DNA of 64,000 bases, taken from Ornithinibacillus bavariensis (GTDB lineage: Bacteria; Bacillota; Bacilli; Bacillales; Amphibacillaceae). Below, piece after piece: positions 33,501 through 42,018 of the stretch. Below the pieces are notes generated by a model. That model was not told where the DNA came from and did no database searches. It was given only the letters and a program-made list of their open reading frames with translations. The stretch spans positions 310,001-374,000 of the forward strand of contig NZ_BORP01000001.1 of assembly GCF_018333235.1 (NCBI RefSeq). Reading direction: 5' to 3'. The first letter of the stretch is position 1. Every line of letters starts with the position of its first letter. Position numbers and translations under genes: made by a program.

Positions 33501-34071
33501 TGGAATTGCTTTACAGATGCTTACTTATCTAGATGTTGTCTTATCCCAATCGGAGAGCTGGTTAGGAAAAAAAGCGACACCAGCTGGTGTACTTTATTTT
33601 CATGTACACAATCCGATGATCACAGGTGATTCCCGATTGTCTGATGAAAAATTAGAGGAAGAAATATTTAAGAGTTACAAAATGAAAGGCTTATTGATTA
33701 ATAACGAAGAAGTTATTCAGATGATGGATACATCTCTGAATACTGGATTTAGTCAAATTATCCCAGCTGGTTTGAAAAAGGACGGAGCATTCCGTTCTGA
33801 CTCTAAAATCGCAAGTAATGAGACATTTCAAGACTTACGGAATCATATTCATGATCTCATGTTACATGCTGGGATTGATATTACGAGTGGAGCTGTTCAC
33901 TTAAATCCGTATCAAAGAAAGCAAAAGGTAGCTTGTACATTCTGCCCGTTTCTATCTGTATGTCAGTTTGACACCTCCCTTGAAACCAATCATTTTAGAA
34001 GATTGTCCGAAATGAAAGAGGATGAGGTATTAGAGAAACTAAGAGAAAAGGAGGGGGATATCAATGGTTAA
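30568..34071 (+). CDS. addB: ATP-dependent helicase-nuclease subunit AddB
   Basis: 1167 residues, same size as B. subtilis AddB. The C-terminal nuclease motifs are intact (GRIDRVD and IIDYKSS), and the iron-sulfur Cys are present (YYSCSYQ near 800, and CTFCPFLSVC near 1120). The N-terminal nucleotide-binding motif reads GRSGTDKS instead of the usual GRSGSGKT, losing the last Gly of Walker A. AddAB resects double-strand breaks until Chi. Overlaps addA by 8 bp. RBS GAGGAGGGCG. Confidence 0.95.
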   Translation: MGLRFIIGRSGTDKSNYAYKEIKEKSIGNPQGPPIFYIVPDQMTFEQEYALFRDRGFQGSIRTQVTSFSRLAWIILQETGGATRKFISSVGIQMMLRKIIEEKEGDWQVFQKAVEKQGFLNQLEKIITEFKRYDISPEALLAQRHWVNQYAHKEPGEVSLVQKLDDLHFIYEKLGQALSGQYVDSEDQLSLLAEKIEEAKSLEGAEIYFDGFHRFTPKELVVVETLLKKCKHVTVSLTVDHVDSPIISDLDLFHQTKETYQTLKQIAELNDIKIEDHVVLYPEDSGFQNRPYFIHLERYFDVRPARAFHGDAPILLAEAVHPRAEIEGVAQEILRLVREENYRYRDIAVLIRQTETYQDIISTIFEDYHIPVFIDEKRTMLNHSLIEFIRSVLEVVEANWRYDAVFRMLKTGFIPATDKEYPLTSDAIDELENYCLEYGIRTRKQWLSKDDWIFQRFRGFEQATQTDIEKEMQIRINRYRKQVIQALASFDEAIRAAETIQEICLVLFTLLENIGVSAKLEEMRTYFDESGQLEKGREQEQVWNAIIDLLDEMVELSGSEGMSLSTFRVTLDAGLETLKFSHVPPSIDHVIVGTIDRSRISGIKCSFLVGVNEGVWPLKPPSDGMINEVERELLASSGMKLADTSKRQLLDDWFCMYLAFTSASDYLWVSYPLSDEEGKAKMPSQLIKRMEDMFPSCKEHLLLQDPDELFEADRFITTPIKTRSALTTQLARSRKGYPVKPVWWHVLNWYMENHSKYDTTYTILQSLYYENTPTNMDTATVEQLYPRELTASVSRLETYYSCSYQHFAKYSLGLNERRTYKLDAPDIGNLFHEALKMITEWIQEEGRDFAILSKKDTDAYAERAVTTLAPILQHQILHSTNRYQYIQYKLQQVIARAAYVLSEQARLSHFSPVGLELGFGSKHDRLKPVTLTLPNGYEIRLRGRIDRVDKAINQEDLYLRIIDYKSSARGLDMVDVYYGIALQMLTYLDVVLSQSESWLGKKATPAGVLYFHVHNPMITGDSRLSDEKLEEEIFKSYKMKGLLINNEEVIQMMDTSLNTGFSQIIPAGLKKDGAFRSDSKIASNETFQDLRNHIHDLMLHAGIDITSGAVHLNPYQRKQKVACTFCPFLSVCQFDTSLETNHFRRLSEMKEDEVLEKLREKEGDING

Positions 34072-37000
34072 ATGGACAAAAGAACAAGAAGCAGCTATCT
34101 ATACGGAAGGCAGTGATGTATTAGTTGCAGCAGCAGCAGGTTCAGGTAAAACGGCAGTACTTGTAGAACGAATTATTCAAAAGCTATTAAAAAAAGAAAA
34201 CCCAGTTGATATTGATTCCCTTCTCGTTGTAACGTTTACAAATGCTGCTGCACAGGAAATGCGAAATCGTGTTGGACTTGCCCTAGAAAAAGCATTAGAA
34301 CAAGATCCAACATCAGTTCATTTAAAAAAGCAATTATCCCTTTTACAGCGTGCATCGATATCAACACTACATTCCTTTTGCTTAGATATCGTGAAACAAT
34401 ATGCATACTTACTCGACATTGATCCAAGTTTTCGCATTGCAAATGATATGGAAGCAGATCTTATGCAGCAAGATGTTCTCGATGATTTATTTGAGGACTG
34501 GTATGGAAAAGAAGGGGATGGCCAGGAGAAATTTTTTCAAGTAGTTGATCGTTTTTCTGGAGATCGAAACGATGTGGATGTAGAAAAGCTAGTTCTATCA
34601 CTTTATAATTTTGCAATTCAAAGCCCATGGCCAAATGCATGGCTCGATGATTTAGCTGCAGTTTATCAGATTCCTGAAAATTGGTCAGAGGATCAGTTAC
34701 CCTGGTTACAAATTATTAAACGGGAACTAAAGGATACGTTTAGCGGTATAGAACAAGAAATGACTCATGCGCTTAAATTAACGAAGGTAAATGACGGCCC
34801 ATATCAATATACGGAAACGATATTAGCTGATATGGAAATGCTTAAGCAAGCAACTTCTTTATTAGATAAATGGGAAGAGCTTCAAGTATTTATGACAACC
34901 AATGATTTTTCTCGACTCTCTACGAAAAAACAAGATTGCAATGAAGATAAAAAAAGTAAAGTGAAAAAGCTGCGTGACAGCTACAAGGCTCGCTGGAACA
35001 AGGTGAAAAGTAACTGGTTTAATCGTAATCTTGTATCACATATAGAGGACATGAGGGAATTAGCTCCAGTGGTGAAATCACTTACAGAAATTGTGAAGGA
35101 TTTCATGGAACGATTTACTTTGGCGAAGCGTGAGAAAGCTGTTGTAGACTTTTCAGATTTAGAGCATTTATGTTTGCAACTATTAATCGAAGGAGAGACA
35201 TCTACGATAGATGCGCCAAAGCCATCGAATGTAGCAAAAAATTTGCAGAAACAATTTAGTGAACTATTAATAGATGAGTATCAGGATACAAATCTAGTAC
35301 AAGAAACTATTTTAACTTTGATAAGTGATCAGGTAGGAGCTGGAAACATGTTTATGGTAGGCGATGTAAAACAGAGCATCTACCGCTTTAGACATGCAGA
35401 GCCATCTCTTTTTATCGATAAGTATAAACGTTTTGCTATGGAAGGTAGCTCAAGGACTCGAATTGATTTGGCTAGTAATTTTAGAAGCCGTGAACTTGTA
35501 TTGATAGGTGCTAATTATATTTTTAGACAGATACTCGATGAGAATCTTGGAGAAATAAACTATGACCAGGATGCAGAGTTAATTTACGCTAATAAAATGT
35601 ATGACAATTTGCCATTGGCAGAACCAAATCCAGAGCTTATTATAATTGACAGAGAGATGCCTGAAGAAATAATGCAGGAAGATGAGGATGCAGAGGAAAA
35701 TTATCAGGATCTAGAGTATGCTCAGCTTGAGGCGAGGGTATATGCGAAGAAGATAAAGCAATGGATTGGAACGCAAGGTAAAGCACCTCTTCAGGTTGTA
35801 GATAAAGCAACGGAAAAGCTCCGGGATGTACAATATCGAGATATTGTTATTCTCTTACGTTCCATGACATGGGCACCTACAATTGTCGATGAGCTAAAAA
35901 AACAAGGAATTCCTGTTTATGCAGAGCTTTCAACTGGATATTTTGAAGCAATCGAAGTGAAGATTATGATGAATCTTTTAAAGGTTATTGATAATCCTAG
36001 ACAGGATATTCCACTTGCTTCTGTTCTGAAATCACCAATTGTTGGGCTAAACGAAAATGAACTAGCCAAGGTACGACTAGCAGACAGACGCGATTCGTAT
36101 TACGCGGCTGTAGAGAAGTATCTTCAAGAGAACGAGGATCCAATATCGATAAAATTAGTTCGTTTTACAGAACTGCTCGATCAATTCCGACTTGCTTCAA
36201 GACAAGGAGCATTGTCGGAATTGATTTGGCAAATTTATCGTGAGACAGGATATTATGACTTTGTTGGGGGAATGCCTGGTGGTAGACAGCGGCAGGCAAA
36301 TCTAAGAGCATTATATGACCGTGCAAGAGGCTATGAGAATACTTCCTTCAGAGGATTATTTCGCTTCCTTCGTTTTATAGAGCGAATGGAGGAAAAGGGA
36401 GATGATCTTGGAGCAGCAAGGGCATTAAGTGAACAGGAAGATGTCGTTCGGATTATGACGATTCATAAAAGTAAGGGACTAGAATTCCCGGTTGTTATTG
36501 TTGGGGCAATGGATAAGCAATTTAATATGCAAGACTTAAGACAAAATTATTTGTTGCACAAAGACCTAGGATTTGCTTCAAAATACATTGATCCCGCGAA
36601 AAGAATAACATACCCAACCTTGTTCTACCATGCGTTAAAAGAAGAAAAAAGGCGAGAGCTACTTGCCGAAGAAATGCGTGTACTCTATGTAGCATTAACA
36701 AGGGCAAGAGAAAAGCTTGTTATGGTTGGAAATGTTGCCTCCTTTACAAAGAAACAGGAAAAATGGGAGTCTATTATGGAGCATTCAGAGTGGATACTTC
36801 CAGCTCATTTTCGTATCCGTTCAACCTCTTATCTAGATTGGGTTTGCCCTGCACTCATGCGACATCACCAAACAGAGGCTTTACGTACAGAGGAAGTGTT
36901 GGATGCTGTGTTAGAAGAAATTCGCGTTGATCCATCTGAATGGGAAATTACAATTCTTCATGGAAGTGAACTTACGAATGATGAAGAGGAATTAGTGGAG

Positions 37001-37792
37001 GAAGACGTAAAGTTAAAAGAAAAAATTAACATGTGGCAACCGATAGAATTAGATAGTTCAACCATGGATCACTTTGTTAATGAACGATTGTCTTACCAAT
37101 ACCCTTATACAGAAGCAGCACAGTCAAGAGCAAAGCAAAGTGTCACAGAGATTAAGCGCCAGCGACAAATAAAGGATGAGTATAGTGCAACTCAAATACT
37201 ACAACCATTTCAGACACCTATAGTAAGAAAACCATTATTTTTGCAAAAGGAAAAGTCACTTTCCGCCGCTGAAAAAGGTACAGCAATGCATACAGTAATG
37301 CAGCATCTACCCTTTAAAAGAAAGATGTCTGAAGAGGAAGTTTTTGAATTTGTAGAAAAGCTAGTAGAACGGGAGATTCTGAGAAGACCAGAAGCGGATG
37401 GAATTGATGTGAAGGCAATAGTGGAATTTTTTGATACAGAAATTGCTGAACATATGCTAACCGTTGAAACACTATATCGTGAAGTACCATTTAGTATTAC
37501 ACTTCCTGCCAGTGAGGTCTATGCTAATTGGCAAAGCGAGACCGATGAGCAGGTGCTAGTACAGGGAGTATTTGATGTGTTAATACCATCTAATAATGGT
37601 TGGATAATCTTAGATTATAAGACAGACTTTATTGAACAAGAGGTCACTGATAGAGTTATACAAAAATTGGTGAACCGATATAAGGTCCAGCTAGATTTAT
37701 ACCGGCATGCACTTGAAACCATATGGAAAGCTCCAGTTAAGGAAACGTATCTATACTTCTTTAGCAAACAATTATTAGTAAAAGTATCATAA
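34064..37792 (+). CDS. addA: ATP-dependent helicase-nuclease subunit AddA
   Basis: 1242 residues. UvrD-type helicase motifs are all visible: Walker A AAAAGSGKTAVL, motif II LLIDEYQDTN, motif III GDVKQSIYRFR, motif V VRIMTIHKSKGLEFPVVIVG and motif VI VLYVALTRAREKLVMVG. The C-terminal RecB-type nuclease has QGVFDVL and ILDYKTD. It is the 3'-5' translocating subunit of AddAB and needs AddB. Shares a terminator with the convergent gerP operon. Confidence 0.97.
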   Translation: MVKWTKEQEAAIYTEGSDVLVAAAAGSGKTAVLVERIIQKLLKKENPVDIDSLLVVTFTNAAAQEMRNRVGLALEKALEQDPTSVHLKKQLSLLQRASISTLHSFCLDIVKQYAYLLDIDPSFRIANDMEADLMQQDVLDDLFEDWYGKEGDGQEKFFQVVDRFSGDRNDVDVEKLVLSLYNFAIQSPWPNAWLDDLAAVYQIPENWSEDQLPWLQIIKRELKDTFSGIEQEMTHALKLTKVNDGPYQYTETILADMEMLKQATSLLDKWEELQVFMTTNDFSRLSTKKQDCNEDKKSKVKKLRDSYKARWNKVKSNWFNRNLVSHIEDMRELAPVVKSLTEIVKDFMERFTLAKREKAVVDFSDLEHLCLQLLIEGETSTIDAPKPSNVAKNLQKQFSELLIDEYQDTNLVQETILTLISDQVGAGNMFMVGDVKQSIYRFRHAEPSLFIDKYKRFAMEGSSRTRIDLASNFRSRELVLIGANYIFRQILDENLGEINYDQDAELIYANKMYDNLPLAEPNPELIIIDREMPEEIMQEDEDAEENYQDLEYAQLEARVYAKKIKQWIGTQGKAPLQVVDKATEKLRDVQYRDIVILLRSMTWAPTIVDELKKQGIPVYAELSTGYFEAIEVKIMMNLLKVIDNPRQDIPLASVLKSPIVGLNENELAKVRLADRRDSYYAAVEKYLQENEDPISIKLVRFTELLDQFRLASRQGALSELIWQIYRETGYYDFVGGMPGGRQRQANLRALYDRARGYENTSFRGLFRFLRFIERMEEKGDDLGAARALSEQEDVVRIMTIHKSKGLEFPVVIVGAMDKQFNMQDLRQNYLLHKDLGFASKYIDPAKRITYPTLFYHALKEEKRRELLAEEMRVLYVALTRAREKLVMVGNVASFTKKQEKWESIMEHSEWILPAHFRIRSTSYLDWVCPALMRHHQTEALRTEEVLDAVLEEIRVDPSEWEITILHGSELTNDEEELVEEDVKLKEKINMWQPIELDSSTMDHFVNERLSYQYPYTEAAQSRAKQSVTEIKRQRQIKDEYSATQILQPFQTPIVRKPLFLQKEKSLSAAEKGTAMHTVMQHLPFKRKMSEEEVFEFVEKLVEREILRRPEADGIDVKAIVEFFDTEIAEHMLTVETLYREVPFSITLPASEVYANWQSETDEQVLVQGVFDVLIPSNNGWIILDYKTDFIEQEVTDRVIQKLVNRYKVQLDLYRHALETIWKAPVKETYLYFFSKQLLVKVS

Positions 37793-37797
37793 AAGAA

Positions 37798-37843
37798 AAA
37801 TCCGTCTCTTCAAAAGATCCTTTCCTTTTAGAGACGGATTTCT
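37798..37843. terminator. Bidirectional terminator between addA and gerPF
   Basis: 12-bp arms AAATCCGTCTCT/AGAGACGGATTT with a 20-nt loop; A-run before and T-run after. Confidence 0.9.
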
Positions 37844-38061
37844 TATGCATTGGCCGTTTGATTTTGATCATTGACATCTGGGTCAATAGGATTTGTTAAG
37901 TTTGCCCCTGTATTCGTATTAATGAAGTCCCCAGTGTTGAAAGATCCTGAGCCAGCAGATGTTTTAGACGAGCTTTTTGGAGAAAGATAAAAAGCATCCC
38001 CAAAGTTTACAACACCGCCACCTACACTATTAATTTTGATTGGTCCGACAATTGATGGCAT
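37843..38061 (-). CDS. gerPF: Spore germination protein GerPF
   Basis: 72 residues. Family pattern PSIVGPIKINSVGGG, NFGDAFYLSPKSSSKTSAGSGSFNTGDF (split: NFGDAFYLSPKSS and KTSAGSGSFNTGDF) is shared with GerPA. GerP proteins sit in the spore coat and let germinants reach the inner membrane receptors. ATG at 38061 has TAGGTG upstream; a GTG three codons earlier lacks a site. Last gene of the gerP operon. Confidence 0.92.
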   Translation of the reverse strand: MPSIVGPIKINSVGGGVVNFGDAFYLSPKSSSKTSAGSGSFNTGDFINTNTGANLTNPIDPDVNDQNQTANA

Positions 38062-38130
38062 GTAATACACCTACTAAAAAAATAAGAATTTACTTTAAAA
38101 TATGACAAAGGATGAAAATACGTGTATTTT

Positions 38131-38517
38131 CTAGTCCATATTTTCTTCTTCTTGTTTAATTATTCGAATATGTTTTATTCTCGATTCCGCATTAATATAA
38201 TCAATTCCACCAAATTGGATTCCAGCTGCTTGAGTTACCGCTTGGATCGATACACAATTTACAGAAATGATACCGTCATGATGGTTGTTTTTTGAGACTA
38301 CTGGTATCGGTTTCTCTATCCACTTTGCTGGTAGCTGAAAAATGGGATAGTAATGAAAATGGACATCATAGCTTGTATTCCATACATTTCCTTCTCGTTG
38401 CACAGCGATAGCTTTTGACCTTGGTGAAAAATTAACGGTGTCTCCAATGTTAAATATTCCACTAAAGGTCATCGTATTTAAATCCACTTCTTTAATTTGA
38501 ACTAGCCGGTGTAGCAT
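38131..38517 (-). CDS. gerPE: Spore germination protein GerPE
   Basis: 128 residues (B. subtilis 133). The start is MLHRLVQIKEVDLN with GGGGTG eight bases upstream; the family core SGIFNIGDTVNFSPRSKAIAVQR (split: SGIFNIGDTVNFSPRS and KAIAVQR) is visible. Fifth gene of the operon. Confidence 0.9.
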   Translation of the reverse strand: MLHRLVQIKEVDLNTMTFSGIFNIGDTVNFSPRSKAIAVQREGNVWNTSYDVHFHYYPIFQLPAKWIEKPIPVVSKNNHHDGIISVNCVSIQAVTQAAGIQFGGIDYINAESRIKHIRIIKQEEENMD

Positions 38518-38530
38518 AGGTATCACCCCA

Positions 38531-38710
38531 TTATGTTTGAGGAGCTAGTGGAACTAAAGCCCCAACAATATACGATTCTGGGGGAGTATCAAAAAAAGAA
38601 GATAATTTCATTTCCTTATTATCTCCTATTAGGAAAACAGAGGATGAGGCAACTGCTTCAATACCGACATTACCAACACATATTCCCCAGTTATGCACCT
38701 CAATATTCAT
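38531..38710 (-). CDS. gerPD: Spore germination protein GerPD
   Basis: 59 residues, found by translating the gap between gerPC and gerPE. The signature ASSSVFLIGD, then LSSFFDTPPESYIVG and a C-terminal PLAPQT match GerPD closely. The ATG follows directly on the gerPC TAG (TAGATG), with GGAGAGG as ribosome binding site. Confidence 0.92.
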   Translation of the reverse strand: MNIEVHNWGICVGNVGIEAVASSSVFLIGDNKEMKLSSFFDTPPESYIVGALVPLAPQT

Positions 38711-39310
38711 CTAGTCCTCTCCTTTTTCAGTATTAGATTTTGCCATGAATCGTTCTAAAGAAAGGTAAATCTCTTTTTTTATTTGATCAGCTATATAACT
38801 CTCGATTTGACTCGGATCTGTCATTTGTTGCTCTCTAGCCTCTTTATCATAAAACTTTACCCTGTCAGGAATTTGACCTAACATATCATGGATCATATCT
38901 CCTTCCAGTCTTTTATCAACTGGTTTATTGTACTGTTTAGAAAGACGTTGTATTATTGCTGGACCCTGTTCATTGACAAATCCGTAAAGATTAGGGATAA
39001 GGGATTGCTGATAAATTGCTGGTAGTGTTGGGTTATTCTGTACAGTTGGATTTGGTATATTTAAATCATCAATATTTGCAAGCTCCTGAGGAGATAATCC
39101 GATATGAAGTGTTCCTTCCAAACGTTCAATTTTCAGCTGATCAAAATGGTATTCGATCCTATCAATTGAAGTACCACTATTTGCTTGTATTTGTTTCTCC
39201 AATTCATTAATTCTCTCTTCAAGCAATTTAATTTGTTGATTCTGATTTGCTGCAATTTGCTGCAGTTCGTAGACATAATTATAATTGTTGTTCCATCCAT
39301 ACATATTCAT
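38711..39310 (-). CDS. gerPC: Spore germination protein GerPC
   Basis: 199 residues (B. subtilis 205). A coiled-coil N-terminal region (about 10-45, ELQQIAANQNQQIKLLEERI) is followed by the conserved IDRIEYHFDQLKIERLEGTL (20 residues) and GLSPQEL. The ATG at 39310 follows AAGGGGA; the nine-codon longer frame has no site. Third gene of the operon. Confidence 0.92.
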   Translation of the reverse strand: MNMYGWNNNYNYVYELQQIAANQNQQIKLLEERINELEKQIQANSGTSIDRIEYHFDQLKIERLEGTLHIGLSPQELANIDDLNIPNPTVQNNPTLPAIYQQSLIPNLYGFVNEQGPAIIQRLSKQYNKPVDKRLEGDMIHDMLGQIPDRVKFYDKEAREQQMTDPSQIESYIADQIKKEIYLSLERFMAKSNTEKGED

Positions 39311-39405
39311 TTCTTTATTCCCCTTCACTAGTACCATTTAGCCCATCTGTTATGTGGGCTAATGCCTAAATTATCTTATGCAGTATGTTAATAGTTGTGC
39401 AATTT

Positions 39406-39615
39406 TTACCTTGCTAGGGGAACTATTGGAATTGCTTCTTCCTCTATTTCTGCTGCTTCAGCAGGTTCCGTATATCCACCAGTGTTATAAAGCTCGGACC
39501 TTGCCTGAATTGCTCCACTACTACCAATTTGTAAAACAGATGAGTTAGCTATGGATCCAACCTTTATTAGATTGATATGGATGGATTGGTGAACCGTAAT
39601 ATTCATCATATTCAC
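39406..39615 (-). CDS. gerPB: Spore germination protein GerPB
   Basis: 69 residues. The core INLIKVGSIANSSVLQIGSSG is split as INLIKVGSIANSS and VLQIGSSGAIQARSELYNTGG, typical of GerPB. It ends in a Pro/Glu/Ala-rich tail. Six bases separate it from gerPA. Confidence 0.9.
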   Translation of the reverse strand: MNMMNITVHQSIHINLIKVGSIANSSVLQIGSSGAIQARSELYNTGGYTEPAEAAEIEEEAIPIVPLAR

Positions 39616-39621
39616 TCCAAT

Positions 39622-39834
39622 TTATTTGGTCTCCTGGTCGATAATATCTTTATCATATACATAATTATAAGAATTACTGATTTGAACACGTGTCCCATTA
39701 CCTGTATTAAAAGATCCACCACCAGTATATGTCTTCGCTGAACTCACTGGGTTTATAGAAAATACATCACCAATATTAAATACTGCAGATGATGAAACGT
39801 TGTTTACTTTTACAGCTCCTACATTCGCTGGCAT
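39622..39834 (-). CDS. gerPA: Spore germination protein GerPA
   Basis: 70 residues. The family form MPANVGAVKVNNVSSS then NIGDVFSINPVSSAKTYTGG and SFNTGNG is clear. The ATG at 39834 follows GAGGAGG; the longer open frame starts before the promoter. First gene of the gerPA-gerPF operon; all six genes are intact. Confidence 0.92.
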   Translation of the reverse strand: MPANVGAVKVNNVSSSAVFNIGDVFSINPVSSAKTYTGGGSFNTGNGTRVQISNSYNYVYDKDIIDQETK

Positions 39835-39852
39835 ATGAATCCTCCTCATAGT

Positions 39853-39879
39853 TAGTTTATGTTGGATTGGAGAATTGTT
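39853..39879 (-). promoter_or_regulatory. Sigma-K-type promoter of the gerP operon
   Basis: Minus strand -10 CATAAACTA matches the sigma-K consensus CATANNNTA, with an AC-containing -35 (AACA at 39879-39876) about 15 bp upstream. It lies 18 bp before the gerPA ATG. gerP is a mother-cell sigma-K operon in B. subtilis. Confidence 0.65.
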
Positions 39880-40053
39880 GAAGGGTGTGAATGAGATAAT
39901 CATTCATCTAGTAGTCAAGAGCGATGAGCCTGTTAAACGGGAGAATACGCCAGACTAAGGAAAGTATGCACCCCAAGAAATAAAAGAGATACCTCCATAT
40001 ATAGAATGCATGTCAATAATTCAAACGATGAATCCAAAAATTAAAAGCACATG

Positions 40054-40086
40054 AAAAAAATGCCGCACATAGTATATATGCGGCAT
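40054..40086 (-). terminator. Terminator of rocD
   Basis: 8-bp GC-rich stem ATGCCGCA/TGCGGCAT with an 11-nt loop; TTTTTTT follows on the minus strand. Confidence 0.88.
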
Positions 40087-40093
40087 CATACAG

Positions 40094-41287
40094 TTAACCC
40101 TTTAGTACATCTTTAATTTGTTCGATTGCCCATTGTAAATCATCTTGTTCAATAACTAATGGAGGTGCAAAACGAATTACGTTTTCATGCGTTTCTTTGC
40201 ATAATAGGCCTTTTTCTTTTAGCGCTTCACAATAAGGTCTTGCAGATTCGGTTAGTTCAACGCCAATAAATAAGCCTTTTCCTCGTACTTCTTTAATCTT
40301 TGGATTGTTAATGCTTCTCAATTCACTCATCATATAGTTCCCAAGCTCAAGTGAGCGTTCGGCTAAATTTTCTTCTAATAGAACCTCTAGGGAAGCAAGG
40401 GACACTGCACATGCAAGAGGATTTCCACCAAATGTAGAACCGTGTGATCCAGGATTGAATACTCCTAAAATATCTTTATTTGCTACTACACAGGAGATTG
40501 GCATTACACCACCACCAAGTGCTTTACCAAGTATATACATATCTGGTTCAACGGCTTCCCAATCACAAGCAAACATTTTACCAGTACGGCCAAGACCTGC
40601 TTGAATTTCATCGGCAATGTAAAGAACATTATTTTCGTTACATACTTCATATGCTTCTTTTAGAAAACCTTCTGGTGGAATTACGATACCAGCTTCTCCT
40701 TGAATTGGTTCAAAAAGGAAACCAGCTGTATTTTCAGTAATTGCAGCCTTTAATGCTTCGATGTCACCATAAGGAATAAGTTTGATACCTGGTAGCATTG
40801 GCCCGAAACCACGTTTGTATTCAGCCTCTGAAGAAAGCGAAACCGCTAACATTGTTCGACCATGAAAGTTTCCTTCACAGGCAATAATTTCAGCTTTACC
40901 TTCAGGAACACCTTTGACTTCATAAGCCCATCTACGTGCTGCTTTTACTGCAGTTTCAACAGCTTCTGCACCAGTATTCATTGGTAATGCCATATCCTTA
41001 TTTGTAATTTTACATATTTTTTCGTACCATGGTCCAAGCTGGTCGTTATGGAATGCACGGGAAGTGAGTGTTACTTTTCCTGCTTGTTCGATTAACGAAT
41101 CAATAATCTTCGGATGCCTGTGTCCTTGGTTTACTGCTGAATAAGCACTAAGCATATCCATATATCGATTTCCTTCAGGATCTTCAACCCAAACACCCTC
41201 TGCCTTTGAAACTACTACCGGAAGTGGGTGATAGTTTTTAGCACCGTAAGTATCCGTTTGTTTCATAATAGATTCACTTAACGTCAT
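40094..41287 (-). CDS. rocD: Ornithine aminotransferase RocD
   Basis: 397 residues, class-III PLP aminotransferase. PLP site features: [31 protein letters not shown] and the Schiff-base Lys in [12 protein letters not shown] (about residue 255). It converts ornithine to glutamate semialdehyde in arginine breakdown and proline supply. It stands alone here, not in a roc operon. RBS GGAGGG. Confidence 0.95.
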   Translation of the reverse strand: MTLSESIMKQTDTYGAKNYHPLPVVVSKAEGVWVEDPEGNRYMDMLSAYSAVNQGHRHPKIIDSLIEQAGKVTLTSRAFHNDQLGPWYEKICKITNKDMALPMNTGAEAVETAVKAARRWAYEVKGVPEGKAEIIACEGNFHGRTMLAVSLSSEAEYKRGFGPMLPGIKLIPYGDIEALKAAITENTAGFLFEPIQGEAGIVIPPEGFLKEAYEVCNENNVLYIADEIQAGLGRTGKMFACDWEAVEPDMYILGKALGGGVMPISCVVANKDILGVFNPGSHGSTFGGNPLACAVSLASLEVLLEENLAERSLELGNYMMSELRSINNPKIKEVRGKGLFIGVELTESARPYCEALKEKGLLCKETHENVIRFAPPLVIEQDDLQWAIEQIKDVLKG

Positions 41288-41509
41288 AAAAAATCCCTCC
41301 TATATTAAAAATGTAACATAACTATGAGATTTATTAAACAGATTTTGTTGTTCCTGTTGGAAGCAAGGACCACGTGTCTAATCCATCTTCCTCATGAATA
41401 AAAACGTCAGTATTTGTCAATAATTTTTCATATGTATTAGTTAACGGACATGGTATGATAGATTAGAAGTAGTATGACCCTAAATTTCATAATACATAGG
41501 AGGAATAGA

Positions 41510-41875
41510 ATGAATACACATTTACATGTTACTGCATGGGTTCTGGCATTCATACTGTTTTTTGTTACATTAGTTCTACATAAACAAGGAAAAGACAAAG
41601 CAGCAAAAATTGTACAAATGATACTTCGTTTAGATTATTTAATAATCTTAATTTCTGGTGGACTACTAATCAAGAATTACTTTAATGGTAGCCCGATGAT
41701 GGTAGAGGCAATTATCAAAGGGTTGGCTGGTATTTGGGTAATTGCTGCAATGGAGATGACATTAGGTAAAACAAAAGATGGTGACTCCGCTACGGCTGGA
41801 TGGATTCAATTAGTTATTGCGTTTGCAATTACAATTGCTTTAGGATTCTTCCGTTTACCAGGCGGTTTTATGTAA
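41510..41875 (+). CDS. yisL: UPF0344 membrane protein YisL
   Basis: 121 residues, four transmembrane segments. Matches YisL of B. subtilis (118 aa) in length and pattern (MNTHLHVTAWVLAFILFF, LRLDYLIILISGG). ATG at 41510 directly follows AGGAGGAATAGA; the longer frame from 41474 lacks a site. Near gerP also in B. subtilis. Function unknown. Confidence 0.88.
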   Translation: MNTHLHVTAWVLAFILFFVTLVLHKQGKDKAAKIVQMILRLDYLIILISGGLLIKNYFNGSPMMVEAIIKGLAGIWVIAAMEMTLGKTKDGDSATAGWIQLVIAFAITIALGFFRLPGGFM

Positions 41876-41884
41876 AAAAAATGG

Positions 41885-41927
41885 AACAGTCTTTTCAGCT
41901 ATTTGTCTGAAGAGACTGTTTTTTTAT
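41885..41927 (+). terminator. Terminator of yisL
   Basis: 14-base arms AACAGTCTTTTCAG/CTGAAGAGACTGTT (one mismatch) followed by TTTTTTT. Confidence 0.9.
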
Positions 41928-42018
41928 GGAGAATTATTTACAAATTAGATGTTATCATTGACTATTTGTCTGAAAGGTTAATAATAGAAAAGAATGACAA
42001 AAAAGTTGGAGGAAAAAA

